The translations under genes and the position numbers were made by a program. This document shows, in pieces, positions 33,985-43,773 of a DNA stretch of 64,000 nucleotides. The notes beneath the pieces were generated by a model that searched no databases, had not been told where the DNA came from, and worked only from the letters and a program-made list of their open reading frames with translations. Positions within the stretch are counted from its first letter, which is position 1, and every line of letters begins with the position of its first letter. Origin of the DNA: Limisphaera sp049537155 (lineage in GTDB: Bacteria; Verrucomicrobiota; Verrucomicrobiia; Limisphaerales; Limisphaeraceae). Location of the stretch: positions 1-64,000 of the forward strand of contig NZ_JBMVQZ010000006.1 of NCBI RefSeq assembly GCF_049537155.1. Reading direction: 5' to 3'.

Positions 33985-35192
33985 GGTCGTGCGGGTTCTG
34001 TGGCGGCTGCAGGCATGGACACGGTGTCCCCCTCCGTCTCTGCCAGTATCCTGACCTGCATGCCGTCGGTTGCCACGTCCAGCGGCGTGATGCAGATGCG
34101 CTCGGCCGGTCCCAGTCCGCCGCGAAAGATCACCCGGTCCCGCTCCCGCCGCAGGATCTCCACCATCCGGAGCCGGAGGTGGTTGTCCGCGTCCACCACC
34201 ATGAGCTCCCGGTCGTGGCGGAAGGCCTTCCGCGGCGCCACGTACACGTTGGAAACGGTTCGTCCCTGAATGGCCGCATGAACGAACAACCCCACGACCA
34301 GCGGGGGTTGACCGTTGCGCGCCTCGTACGGGCGTTCCACCCGGGCGACGGCGTGCAGCATCCGGGTGCGGAGGTCCACCTCGCCCTCCGTGCGGGCAAT
34401 GCGACCGTGCCAGGTGCAGTCGCGGCCGCCGATGCGTGCGGTGAGGGCAACCTCCGGGCCTGCTGCGTCGCCGTTGGTCTCCGCAAGGGCGAGGGGCAGG
34501 TCCAGGAAGGCCAGGTCATCCAGGGCCAGAGGGACCCTGACCTCGGCGCAGTCAAGGGCGTGAATCCGCCCCAGGACCTGTCCCCGGCTGATGAACTGGC
34601 CCAGGTCCACCCGCTGCGCCAGCACCCGGCCGTCGAACGGCGCGGTCACCCGGCATCGCTCCAGGTCGTGCTGCGCCTGCAGGAGGGTCGCCCGGGCCGA
34701 TTCGACTGCGGCCCGTGCCTGGGCCAGTTGCGGCTCCCGCAATGCCAGCGGGTGGGGCGGGCCGAGCCCGTTTTCCTCCCATTCCTCACGAGCCACGCGT
34801 GCCTCGGCTTCCTCGCGCAGAAGATTGCTTTCCGCCTGGACCAGCGCCGCGCGGGCCCGGGTCACCGCCAGTTCGTAGTCCGTGGACTCCAAGGCCACGA
34901 GCAAATCGCCCTTGCGGAACAACCCGCCGGGGCGGAAAGCGGGTGCGACGTGCACGACCCGACCGGCCACCTCGGCCACCAGATCCATTTCTGTGCGCGG
35001 CGTGACCGTGCCCTGACTTTCGACCACGAACCGATGTTGCGTCGGGGTCAGCTTCATCACGCGGACCAGGGGGAGGGAAACCTCAGGCGGGGCCACCTCC
35101 GGCTCGGGCCGCAGCAGGACCAGCAATGCTGTCAGAAGGAGGCCCGTTGCGAGGATGGCCAGAGAGAGCAGGGTTCTGCGCATGGCTTGCAT
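33981..35192 (-). CDS. RND efflux periplasmic adaptor (membrane fusion protein)
   Basis: The 403-residue adaptor links the inner-membrane pump to the outer-membrane channel. It has an N-terminal membrane anchor (about 9-27), a lipoyl half-motif at RPGGLFRKGDLLVALES, a coiled-coil hairpin (about 100-165, rich in Arg/Glu/Ala) and the second lipoyl half CRVTAPFDGRVLAQRVDLGQF. The ATG at 35192 is one base after the channel gene stop; a second ATG 9 bases on is possible. Confidence 0.92.
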   Translation of the reverse strand: MQAMRRTLLSLAILATGLLLTALLVLLRPEPEVAPPEVSLPLVRVMKLTPTQHRFVVESQGTVTPRTEMDLVAEVAGRVVHVAPAFRPGGLFRKGDLLVALESTDYELAVTRARAALVQAESNLLREEAEARVAREEWEENGLGPPHPLALREPQLAQARAAVESARATLLQAQHDLERCRVTAPFDGRVLAQRVDLGQFISRGQVLGRIHALDCAEVRVPLALDDLAFLDLPLALAETNGDAAGPEVALTARIGGRDCTWHGRIARTEGEVDLRTRMLHAVARVERPYEARNGQPPLVVGLFVHAAIQGRTVSNVYVAPRKAFRHDRELMVVDADNHLRLRMVEILRRERDRVIFRGGLGPAERICITPLDVATDGMQVRILAETEGDTVSMPAAATEPARP

Positions 35193-35193
35193 G

Positions 35194-36630
35194 TCAGGGT
35201 CCGGAGATGCTGTGTGCGGCCCAATTGTCCGGGGGCCGTTCGAATCCGCCCCCCAGGGCCAGGTGGAGATCCACGCGGTTTTCCAAGCGTTGCCGCCGAA
35301 CTTGGAGCAGATCGCTTTCCGCCTGAAAAACGGCCCGTTGAGCCTCCAACAGGGTGAGGAGATCCACCAGGCCGGACTGGTAACGCCGCTCCGCCAGGCG
35401 GTGGGCGGCCCGGGCATGCTCGAGCGAACGTTCGAGTGCGGCTTCCCGTTCGCGAAGTCGTTGCTCCGACACCAGGGCGGTTTCCACCTCGGCAAAGGCC
35501 CGCAGCAGGACCGAGGCATAGTTTTCGAGTGCCTCACGTGCCTGTGCCTCTGCCAGGCGCACGTTGGCCCGTAGCCGACCGCCCTGCAGGAGCGGCTGGG
35601 CCAGGTGTCCGGCCAATGACCAGACGTCGAACCGGTTGTCCAGAAGGTCCTCCAGTTGATTGCTGGTGCGGCCGCCGGCGGCGGTGAGGCTGATCTGCGG
35701 CCAGAGGGCCCGCCTGGCCTCCTGCACCCGTTCCAAACGGGCGGCCAGTTGGCGCTCCGCCGCCACCAGGTCAGGACGGCGTTCGAGCAGTTCGGAAGGG
35801 AGTCCGGCCGGCACTTCGTTCGTGAGCACGGGGAGCGGCCCCTCCATGCTCAGTGCGCCGGCAGGGTACCGGCCCAGCAGGATCTCCAGTTGCCGTAGTG
35901 CGGCGTCGCGTTCGCGTTCGCGTGCGGCAAGGAGGGCCTCCGCCGCTGCGAGGTTCTGCCGGGCCATCTGATGCTCCAGGGCCGTGCGGATTCCCCGGCG
36001 ATGGCGCGCGCCGATTCGTTCGGCGGTTCGTGCCAGGTTGTCGCGCATGGCACGGGCCAGGTCACACTGACGCCGGGCGGTCAGCAGCGCCACCCAGGCC
36101 CGTGCGGTTTGCGCGGCCAGGGACTGTTGGGCCGCGCGGTAGAGGGCATCGGCGGCCTGCCATTCGGCCAGGGCCGCCCGTTGCCCGGCCCGGATGCGAC
36201 TCCACAGGTCCAGCTCCCAACTGACATTGAGCGACACACCGTACGAGGTGGATCGCGACCCCAGCGGCTCGTTTTCCCGACCCGGGATGGGCAGGCCGAC
36301 GAACACCTGTTGCCGGCGGGCGACGTCACCGCTCAGGGTCCACTGTGGGTGGAACGGGGCCCCGGCGATCCGGGCCTGGGCGGCGGCGGCCTCGACCCGT
36401 GCCGCCGCCTGTCGCAGGTCCCGGTTGAACGCCAGGGTCTCGGAAACCAGTGACCCCAATTCCGGTCCGCCCAGCGTTTCCCACCATGCGCCCTCTTCGA
36501 CCCGACCGGCCCGGGCGGATGCAGCCCAGTGCGCCGGCAGCGGAAGGTCGGGGACGGCTACACGCGGGGGCGGCGTGACGCAGGAGACGCACAACGACGC
36601 GACAGCCAGCCATGCAACTTGCCGGATCAT
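35194..36630 (-). CDS. Outer-membrane efflux channel (TolC/OprM family, NodT-type lipoprotein)
   Basis: The 478-residue protein begins with a signal peptide ending in a lipobox (SLCVSC), so it is a lipid-anchored outer-membrane factor. It shows the two OEP repeats: the WWETLGGPELGSLVSETLAFNRDLRQAAARV start and later LPSELLERRPDLVAAERQLAA, a hallmark of NodT-type channels. The ATG at 36630 overlaps the TetR stop by 4 bases, so repressor and efflux genes are one transcript. Confidence 0.92.
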   Translation of the reverse strand: MIRQVAWLAVASLCVSCVTPPPRVAVPDLPLPAHWAASARAGRVEEGAWWETLGGPELGSLVSETLAFNRDLRQAAARVEAAAAQARIAGAPFHPQWTLSGDVARRQQVFVGLPIPGRENEPLGSRSTSYGVSLNVSWELDLWSRIRAGQRAALAEWQAADALYRAAQQSLAAQTARAWVALLTARRQCDLARAMRDNLARTAERIGARHRRGIRTALEHQMARQNLAAAEALLAARERERDAALRQLEILLGRYPAGALSMEGPLPVLTNEVPAGLPSELLERRPDLVAAERQLAARLERVQEARRALWPQISLTAAGGRTSNQLEDLLDNRFDVWSLAGHLAQPLLQGGRLRANVRLAEAQAREALENYASVLLRAFAEVETALVSEQRLREREAALERSLEHARAAHRLAERRYQSGLVDLLTLLEAQRAVFQAESDLLQVRRQRLENRVDLHLALGGGFERPPDNWAAHSISGP

Positions 36631-37298
36631 GGGGCAGTCCGTTTTTCCCGGCGGCCTGCGGTGCGGGCCGCCGGGGCGCGCAGACCGGCGGCCGCGTAGT
36701 TCAGGAGATCCTCGAACCCGGCGTCCGCCCCGGGCAGGTTGCGGGCCAGGGCCCGGAACCCCGGCGGTTTGAAAAGGCCGTGGGCGGCGGCGCCGATCGT
36801 GTAGAACAGACGTTGAACCAGCACCGGCTCGGGAACCCCGGGGAGCGCGCGGGCCAGAGCCGAGGTGAACCGGCGCAGGACGGTGCCGAACTGCCGTTCC
36901 AACAGGCCGCTCCACGATTCATCGGCCTCGGCGATCAGCCGGCCGTACAAGCGTCGGAGCCGGTCGGGGACCTGCCCTCCCTCGTGAGCCTCGTGCATGG
37001 GTCTCAAAAAGGCGTCCAACACGGGCTTCAGGGGGAGTCGTCCGCGGGGGTGGGCCCGTTCCAGGGTGGCGAGCAGTTCGAGCCGACGCGCGTTGACGGG
37101 GGCCACGCGTCTCTGGATGACGGCATCGACGAGCCCCTCCTTGGAGCCGAAATGGTAGTGCACGGCCGCCAGATTGACGCCGGCGCGACGGATGATCCGG
37201 CGGATGGAGGCCCGGGCGAAGCCCACCTCGGCGAACACGGCCTCGGCCGCGTCGAGGATGGCGGTGCGGGTGTCCCGGCTGGGGCGCTGTGCGGACAT
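36627..37298 (-). CDS. TetR-family repressor of the efflux operon
   Basis: The 223-residue protein has an N-terminal helix-turn-helix (TRTAILDAAEAVFAEVGF, then ASIRRIIRRAGVNLAAVHYHFGSKEGLV) and a DUF1956-like ligand domain. It is the first gene of the efflux operon and its start is 15 bp from a perfect 18-bp palindrome, so it probably represses its own operon. The ATG at 37298 is used; a TTG two codons upstream is also in frame. Confidence 0.92.
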   Translation of the reverse strand: MSAQRPSRDTRTAILDAAEAVFAEVGFARASIRRIIRRAGVNLAAVHYHFGSKEGLVDAVIQRRVAPVNARRLELLATLERAHPRGRLPLKPVLDAFLRPMHEAHEGGQVPDRLRRLYGRLIAEADESWSGLLERQFGTVLRRFTSALARALPGVPEPVLVQRLFYTIGAAAHGLFKPPGFRALARNLPGADAGFEDLLNYAAAGLRAPAARTAGRREKRTAP

Positions 37299-37300
37299 GA

Positions 37301-37330
37301 TCAAACGTTCATTTCAAACGATCGTTTGAA
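37301..37330. promoter_or_regulatory. TetR operator palindrome
   Basis: TTCAAACGATCGTTTGAA at 37313-37330 is a perfect 18-bp palindrome. An additional half-site TCAAACGTT lies next to it at 37301-37309. It is immediately upstream of the tetR start and about 165 bp upstream of the divergent rplM, so it most likely binds the repressor. Confidence 0.75.
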
Positions 37331-37493
37331 TCCTGCCGGGGACGCCTGCCGGTGTCAACGATCTTTTCCGGCGGGCAGGGTGCCTGCGCGCCGCCGTTCC
37401 GATCCCGGCCGGGGCGGGTGCACCGTGCAAATGGCTGTTGACGGGTTGGTGCGATTTGCTAGTGTGTGGGGCCTGTTTAGCGAAGGTTTTTGC

Positions 37494-37928
37494 ATGAAGA
37501 CGTATTTGCCAAAGGTCAATCCGGACACGCGCAAGTGGTATGTGGTGGACGCGGCCGGGCAGGTGCTGGGTCGGCTGGCCGCCGAGGTGGCGAACCTGCT
37601 GCGCGGCAAGAACAAGCCGATCTACACGCCGCATCTGGACACCGGCGATTTTGTCATTGTGATCAACGCGGAGAAGGTGGTTCTGACGGGCAAGAAGGAG
37701 ACCCAGAAGACCTACATGAGCTACTCCGGTTGGAAGGGTGGCGAGAAGTACCGCACGGTGGCGGAGATGCGGGCGCGTCGGCCGGAGTTTTTGATCGAGC
37801 ATGCCGTGAAGGGGATGCTGCCCAAGAACCGCCTGGGTCGGGCCCTGTTTCGCAAGCTGAAGGTGTACCGGGGCAGTGTCCATCCGCATGCCGCGCAGCG
37901 GCCCGAGCCGATTACCCTGTCGCGCTGA
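37494..37928 (+). CDS. rplM: 50S ribosomal protein L13
   Basis: L13 is an early-assembling large-subunit protein. The 144-residue product has the standard signatures WYVVDAAGQVLGRLAAEVANLLRGK, VINAEKVVLTGKK, the HAVKGMLPKNRLG motif and KLKVYRGSVHPHAAQ near the end. The ATG at 37494 gives the usual length. It is followed 55 bp later by rpsI, a conserved pair. Confidence 0.97.
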   Translation: MKTYLPKVNPDTRKWYVVDAAGQVLGRLAAEVANLLRGKNKPIYTPHLDTGDFVIVINAEKVVLTGKKETQKTYMSYSGWKGGEKYRTVAEMRARRPEFLIEHAVKGMLPKNRLGRALFRKLKVYRGSVHPHAAQRPEPITLSR

Positions 37929-37983
37929 GTGACCCTGAGTACCACGTGTTCCCGAACAAGAGGAATCATCCATCAGCAAGCCT

Positions 37984-38418
37984 ATGAGTGAGACGGTGCA
38001 GGAGAGCCAGCAAACGCGGATCGGACAGCAGCCGGAGGTTTACTGGGGCACGGGCCGGAGGAAGACGGCGGTCGCCCGGGTCCGGCTGTTGCCGGGCACG
38101 GGTCGCATTCTCATCAACGGGCGGCCTTTCGAGAACTACTTTCCGCTGGAGGCATTACGGGTTCATGCGCTGCAGGCGCTGGTAACCACGGGCTTGAAGG
38201 ACAAGTTTGATGTCCGGGTCAATGTGCAAGGTGGCGGGTTGTCCGGCCAGGCCGGCGCGGTCCGGCTGGGCATTGCGCGGGCGTTGCTGAAGATGGATCC
38301 GAATCTGCGGCCGGTCCTGCGTGCCGAGGGCCTGCTCACGCGCGATGCGCGCGAGAAGGAACGCAAGAAGTACGGTCAACCCGGCGCGCGCAAACGGTTC
38401 CAGTTCTCCAAGCGCTAA
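37984..38418 (+). CDS. rpsI: 30S ribosomal protein S9
   Basis: S9 lies at the head of the small subunit with its C-terminal tail reaching the P-site tRNA. The 144-residue protein has the core YWGTGRRKTAVARVRL, GRILINGRPFENYF, VQGGGLSGQAGAVRLGIARAL and the universal basic tail ending KRFQFSKR. The first 18 residues are a nonconserved extension; a purine-rich agaggaa lies about 20 bp upstream. Confidence 0.97.
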   Translation: MSETVQESQQTRIGQQPEVYWGTGRRKTAVARVRLLPGTGRILINGRPFENYFPLEALRVHALQALVTTGLKDKFDVRVNVQGGGLSGQAGAVRLGIARALLKMDPNLRPVLRAEGLLTRDAREKERKKYGQPGARKRFQFSKR

Positions 38419-39015
38419 CCGGGTTTTCCTCCCATCTTTGGGCCGCCCCGGCGTTTTTGTGCGGGGCGGCCTTTTCGCTTTGTGCCCGGGAGGCGCCCTT
38501 CGTGCATGGCTGCGTGGGAGCCGGCCGCCGAACCGGGATCGCCGAACTGAAGGGCAGGCCGATGAAATGCATCCTGCCCTCAGCCGCTCCTGCCTCGTCA
38601 CACTGAACGCTCTTCCTGCGCCACGCGCGCCTTCGAGGGGCGGGCCCCTTCTTCGGGGTCTGCCTTGCCATGCGGTGGCCTTTTGAAGGGCGTGCCCTGC
38701 TCATCGCCACGGGGGGATGTGCCCGTTGGGGGAGGCGGACCTGGGTCCTGGTGCCGCGCCCGGCCGTGCAGGGGGAAGAGGCCGAAAACCGATCTGACGA
38801 CCGGTTGATCCCCGCACGGCCGAAGAGGTGCAGGCCGACCTCCAGCGTCCGATTTCAGACCTGCCCGACCCCGGGCCGGGATGAAAACGCGCATTCCCGC
38901 TTCAAACGATCGCCCGGCGGGAAACACCCGCCCGTCTCGCAAGGCGTATGTCGGTTTGCTAAGCCTTCGGTGGGACCGGGCGACAAGACCACGGGCCTGA
39001 TGAGGTGCTGTGCAT
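38419..39015. other. Intergenic region after rpsI
   Basis: The two flanking genes converge on this 597-bp stretch. Apart from the terminator at 38441-38475 I see no recognisable gene or repeat. Open frames on both strands lack family signatures. Confidence 0.5.
38441..38475 (+). terminator. Rho-independent terminator after rpsI
   Basis: GGCCGCCCCG (38441-38450) and CGGGGCGGCC (38462-38471) pair perfectly around an 11-base T-rich loop and are followed by TTTT. It lies 23 bp after the rpsI stop. Confidence 0.85.
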
Positions 39016-39540
39016 TTACCGGGTCCGGCGACGTGCAGCCCACCAGCCACTCATTCCCAGTCCCATCAGGGCGAGCAGAGAAGGCTCGGGCACGATCTGG
39101 CCCCGGATCTCTCCACCGGGGAAGGCCTCGCTGTGAATGTTGATGTACCAGAGGCCGGAATGAAGTTGGTTGAGCTGCTGGGCAAGGCTGAATCCGGCCT
39201 GGCCATCCACGAGATTGAGGGTCCCACTGATGGTTCCGGAAGTTCCACCGAGCTGGGTATAGGTGGGAGCCAGTCCGTAGATCACTCCCGCATTTTGGCC
39301 CGGGGCGGCCGGGCCGTGGATGTGGGCGAGGGTGGACGGCGAGGAGAGACCGCCCCATACGATGTTGTTGAAGGTCAGCGTGTGGAGCTGGTCGTCCAGC
39401 GTCAGGGTGCCGGACCCCGATCCGGTTCGGCCGCCGCCGCCGGCTTGGTTGGCATCCAACGTGATGGAGAACTCGAACAACGCACCCTGGGCCGTGGCCA
39501 GGGCGAATGCCAGCATTCCTGCCGACAGGATCGATTTCAT
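39016..39540 (-). CDS. CHRD-domain PEP-CTERM protein
   Basis: The 174-residue protein has a signal peptide (MKSILSAGMLAFALATAQG), a CHRD-like domain (FEFSITLDANQ, LAHIHGPAAPGQNAGVIYGL, LHSGLWYINIHSEAFPGGEIRGQI) and a C-terminal PEP-CTERM signal: VPEPSLLALMGLG, a hydrophobic helix and ARRRTR. It should be exported and processed by an exosortase. The ATG at 39540 follows a strong aggagg. A TTGGCAT element sits 75 bp upstream of the start, the same spacing as at the other CTERM gene. Confidence 0.92.
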   Translation of the reverse strand: MKSILSAGMLAFALATAQGALFEFSITLDANQAGGGGRTGSGSGTLTLDDQLHTLTFNNIVWGGLSSPSTLAHIHGPAAPGQNAGVIYGLAPTYTQLGGTSGTISGTLNLVDGQAGFSLAQQLNQLHSGLWYINIHSEAFPGGEIRGQIVPEPSLLALMGLGMSGWWAARRRTR

Positions 39541-40531
39541 GTGTGACCTCCTGGTTGGGATGGATGGGATGCTCGACAGTCGTCGCATCAAGGATAACTA
39601 ACAAACTCGATATGCCAAGCTGATGTCAGATCCGCCGGGGCGCCTGGCGGATTCTCCCGCCGGACGGCCCATCGCCGGGGGGAAACGAGGGCGGCAGTGA
39701 GTCGGGTCGGCAGGGACGCGGGAACTCCCGTGGATCGGTAGGACAGGAACAGGGGGTGAATCGCGGACGGGATGAGGGCACGGGGAGCCCCGACTGCCCG
39801 GAGCGCGGACGGCATGCCCTCGAGGGATCGGCGGCTGCACCGCCTCAGGCCGTGCCCGGGGGCTCCGAGGTTTCGGCGGGGACCGCATCCGGGATGGCTC
39901 GTGAAGGGTTTGTGGCGGCCGCGGGTTGGAGCGCCGGGGGATGGGGGCGGGTTGCGGCCGGTCTGGGTGGGATGGGGTGGCCGGGTTGCCTGCCTCGAGT
40001 GAAGCATGTTGCGGGAGCCTCTTTACCGCCGAAGAAGGGATTCACCCCGGGCGTGCCCATGCGTGGTACCGGGCTTCTATGGGTCGGCCGGTGTTTCTGG
40101 CCGGGGCGTTTCCGCCGTTTGCGGAGCCGACGTTGTGCGCCTTGCGATGCGCGGAGCCGCAGATGCCGTTCTCTGGCAGTTGTCGCCAGCCAACGAACTG
40201 CCGGAGGACGGAGAATCCAGCGAGGGACACTTGCTGAGCCCACCGGAGAATACCCGGGTCTGTTTCTCGCCTCAGAGAGGCCGGGTCCCGGTGGACCATG
40301 CGTAGCGCGCCCGTGCTGCTGGTTCGCTGCTCGGAGGCGGCGCACGCGACCTGGCGGGAGGAGCCGCGGTTCGAAGGGGGCGGGTGGAAGCGGGACCGCC
40401 CGGCGCCGGATTGTGCGCGGCCCTGCTCCGGCCGGCTCTCCACGGCGGGCGTCGCGCGCGGAGGGTACGCGTCCGGTTCCTCCTCGGAGGTGGTCGGGAC
40501 GTCCTCCCGAGGCAGCAGCGCTTTTTTTTTT
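39541..40531. other. Gene-poor region
   Basis: This 991-bp stretch holds the upstream region of the CHRD gene (to about 39640) and otherwise only open frames without signatures on either strand. Base composition is less uniform than in nearby genes, and it ends in a run of 12 T (40522-40533). It may contain decayed coding sequence, but nothing can be assigned. Confidence 0.45.
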
Positions 40532-42361
40532 TTACGGGCGCACCAAACGCCGGAAAGTCGGTCCGTCGGGACGAGGAAATGGGAGCAAGCCCTGTTGTCC
40601 GGGCGCAAGCAGCGGCAGGGCCATGACCTCGGTCCACGGACCGGTCACCGCGGGCGCTTGCTCCAGCCGCCAGCCGTCCAGACCGCCCCGATCGAGCGTT
40701 CGATTTCCGAGCCGTCGCCCGAGAGCCGGGCGCTGAGCGTGGCTGCGTACGGGCTCGATCTCGACGGCGTAATCTTCGACCTCGCCCGGGCTGCCGGGGC
40801 CCGTGAGTCGGTCCACGCCGTCCGCGCTGAGCCGGAACCGCACGCAGGTCTTGCCAACGGCGGCGCCCGGCGGAATCGCGGCGCTCAGCACGTTCGTGCC
40901 CTGACAGGCTTCGAGGTGATCGAAGATGCGTTCCTCCGGATCGGCCCAATCGCTGTCCCGGTCGAAATCCGCCCCCGCATCCGGCCGCGCGGTGACCAGG
41001 TCGGAGCCGGTATGCACGATCACCTGCAAACGCGCGTGACCGCCCGGCGCCCAGGGGGCCGGCATCGCCACGCCGTCTTCGTCATCGCGCAGTCCCGGCG
41101 ATAGCTCGCTGTCATCGCCGAGCGCCTTGGGGCCCGGCTGGCCGTCGCCTTTGCCATCGGGAGGCCCGCCCATCCAGAACAACGAGGCCGTGTGCTCCGC
41201 GCCGTCGTCGCACCGCAGGGTTGGATAGGGCGCCGGTGCATCGCTGAAGTCGGTCGGTTCGCCGATCCAGACCAGGTAAGCCTCGGCCTCGCCATCGGGC
41301 GCGCGGCCAGTGGGACCTGGGGTGGATTTCGTGCTGAAGCGGACGCGCGAAGGTGAGGCCGTTGGCGGGGTCGGCCGGAACGACAAACGCCAGGTCCGGC
41401 CAGTCCGTGCCGGTCGGCAGCGCGCCGGCCAATCCATCGTCCTGCGGATCGTTGGGATCGGTGTTCGGCCGGAACACGTCTTCGGCATCGTCATCGGGAT
41501 CGAGCGGGTCGTCCCAACTGCCGTCGCGGTGAAAATCGATCCAGACGCGGAGCTGAGCGGTCTTGGTGTTGAGGGCCCGCAGGTAATGGACGTCGTGCGG
41601 CAGGATGGGCAGGCGTCGCTGATCGACGGCGAACGGCTGATCGGGCATGCTGGCGGGCGGTCTCGTGGCGCCGAACCACATGACGCCGTCTTCGTCCGGC
41701 AGGTTGTTCAAGTCATCGGCGTTCGCGAGACCTGAGGGTTGGCCGTTGGGTCCTCGTCGATGGCTGGTCCGAGGCGGGTTGCCGGATCCACGACACGGAA
41801 CGCGCCGTTGACCACGCGGGTGACGGGATAGCCGGCAGGCAGCCACTTGAGGTTCTGCGGCGACTCGAGAGGATCGAGGAACTGCCGCGTATCGCCCCAA
41901 TCCATGGGCGGACGTTTGCCGAAGAACACGAAGGCCATGTCACCCGAGACCACGTTCACCACAACGCGGGTCGGCTTGGTTGGGGTCCACAAGGAGGGCA
42001 CGACTTCCTCAAAGGGGTGTTGTCCGGGATCGACCGCGCAGACGGTGACACCGGCGGATCCGAAGAAAAGTCCCGGCCCGGTCACGTAGTGCTGTCCGCC
42101 CGTCGGGCCGCCTTCGACCATGATGGCGACCCCGTGGACATCGAACTCGCCGCCGTCCCAGTCACCATTGCCGTTCAGGTCGGCGAATTTGATGACCACG
42201 ATCAGAGCGAGGTTCTCTTCCGGGTCGGGGATGTCCGTCGGGAGCGGTGCGTTGCCGGAGCTCAATTCGGTGACCTGGTTGGAGGCCACGGTGGCTTGGA
42301 CCGATGTCTGCGTTGGTGCGGAAGCGGTATTGCGAAAGGGTTTCGTTTTGAATGCGGCCAT
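40532..42361 (-). pseudogene. GEVED-type secreted protein gene, frameshifted remnant
   Basis: Three overlapping minus-strand frames carry one continuous protein. The first (from MAAFKTKPF, 42361) has a Ca-binding-like ADLNGNGDWDGGEFD and ends usefully near 41745 with RLGPAIDEDP. The second continues as NGQPSGLANADDLNNLPDEDGVMWFG to about 41325 (ANGLTFAR). The third resumes as RFSTKSTPGPTGRAPDGEAEAYLVWIG and ends with SPGEVEDYAVEIEP and a WRLEQAPAVTGPW tail. The first break looks like loss of one C in a C-run, the second like a 2-base loss. The start lacks a signal peptide, so the 5' end may be lost too. Sequencing error at homopolymers could explain the first break only. Confidence 0.75.
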
Positions 42362-43104
42362 CCCGCTCTGCTTCACGTCCCCAGCGATGGAATCGTCCCG
42401 GGGCTGGTCGGGGGATAGCGCCTTTCGAGGCGCGAGCCGACTATTCGCGGCAATGGCAGCCGGTGGGTGCGGTCCTGTGGGTGGGCGGGGCGCTCGTTTT
42501 CTCCGAGGCACGACCCGTCCATGAGGCTGATCAGCGGGGGCCGGCGGCCGAGATGGAGGTGGAAGGAAGGTACCCGGTGCCCCGTCAACACGACGCGGAC
42601 AGTCCCGAGAACCGTGATGGCGGCGCTGCAGAACGGCACAGTGGGCGGGGCGGAAGAAGCGGGTTGCTGCCCCAGCAGGCCGAAGGGACATATGAGGCCG
42701 GTTGGCCCGGAGCAAATGGCGCGGGCGACGAGGTTGTGCGGGACAGCGCGCTTTTGCGAGCGCAACGGGGGGTGAATGTATTTTGGCGGGGAACGGGTTG
42801 CGACCGGCGCGGGACCCGGTTTTGACGAAGGTTGGGGCAATGGCATCAACTTGGGCTTCTCGTGAATTGCACAATTTTTAGCGGTTTTTTGCTTGCGGGG
42901 ACTTTTGCAGGTTGGATAACGTCTGGCCCACGATTTTCGGGGCGCTCGGCTCGCTTGCCGGGGGATGGATGATCACCCTGTTGGAACTCTGGCAGGTGCG
43001 GTGCTGCCGGTGCTGCCGGTGCTCCGGGTTCCGGGAAGGTTCTTCTCGGGTGTGTGGTTCACAAGGGAGATTGAGAACGCTCGTGAGAGCACGGGCTTGA
43101 GGAA
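42362..43104. other. Intergenic region ahead of the ACIII operon
   Basis: This 743-bp region separates the pseudogene from actA. An AT-rich patch at about 42865-42920 is the likely site of the respiratory operon promoter, but no clean -35/-10 pair stands out. A short tandem repeat of GGTGCTGCC lies near 43000-43025. Open frames in the region lack family signatures. Confidence 0.45.
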
Positions 43105-43773
43105 ATGTCGGCCGTTTTTCCAAAGTGGACAAATCGGCTGCCGCTGATGATCGTGGCCGGCGCGTTGCTGGTCGGGGGCGGCGTGGTGGCGGGGGTTTGG
43201 TATTACTTCACGCCGAAGTACACGCGTGTGGGGTATCAACCGCTGCAGCCGGTGGCGTTCTCCCACAAGGTGCATGTGGACCAGTTGGGGTTGGACTGCC
43301 GGTACTGCCACAGTGATGTGGAGCGGTCGTGGTTTTCGAACATTCCCGCCAGCAGCACCTGCATGAATTGTCACAACCAGGTGCTGAAGGACGATCCGCG
43401 GCTGGCGCTGGTGCGGGAGAGCGTGGCCACGGGCCGTCCCATCGCGTGGGTGCAGGTGCACAAGGTGCCCGACTACGTGTATTTCAATCACGCGGTCCAT
43501 GTGAACCGCGGGATCAGTTGTGTGGAATGCCACGGGCGGATTGATCAGATGGATGAGGTTTACCACGCCAAGCCGCTGAGCATGTCGTTTTGTCTGGATT
43601 GCCATCGGGATCCGGCCTCGTTCATCCGGCCGCTGGACAAGATCACGGATCTGGGCTGGCGGTGGAGTGAGGATCCGGCCGAGCATGCCCGCCAACAACA
43701 GGCGCAGGGGCGCCGTATGGTGGAGCACTGGCGGGTGGAGTCCCTGCAGAATTGTTCCGCTTGTCACCGATGA
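43105..43773 (+). CDS. actA: Alternative Complex III pentaheme cytochrome c ActA
   Basis: ActA is a periplasmic, membrane-anchored multiheme cytochrome of Alternative Complex III, the quinol-oxidising complex that replaces bc1. The 222-residue protein has one N-terminal membrane segment (about 12-31) and five CxxCH heme sites: CRYCH, CMNCH, CVECH, CLDCH and CSACH near residues 65, 86, 139, 163 and 218. The FSHKVHVDQLGLDC and FNHAVHVNRGISC segments supply distal histidines. It overlaps actB by 4 bases and begins a ten-gene operon. Confidence 0.95.
   Translation: MSAVFPKWTNRLPLMIVAGALLVGGGVVAGVWYYFTPKYTRVGYQPLQPVAFSHKVHVDQLGLDCRYCHSDVERSWFSNIPASSTCMNCHNQVLKDDPRLALVRESVATGRPIAWVQVHKVPDYVYFNHAVHVNRGISCVECHGRIDQMDEVYHAKPLSMSFCLDCHRDPASFIRPLDKITDLGWRWSEDPAEHARQQQAQGRRMVEHWRVESLQNCSACHR

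Noticed and set aside
43000..43028. Tandem repeat as a VNTR locus
   Set aside because: Only about two and a half copies of a 9-base unit are present.
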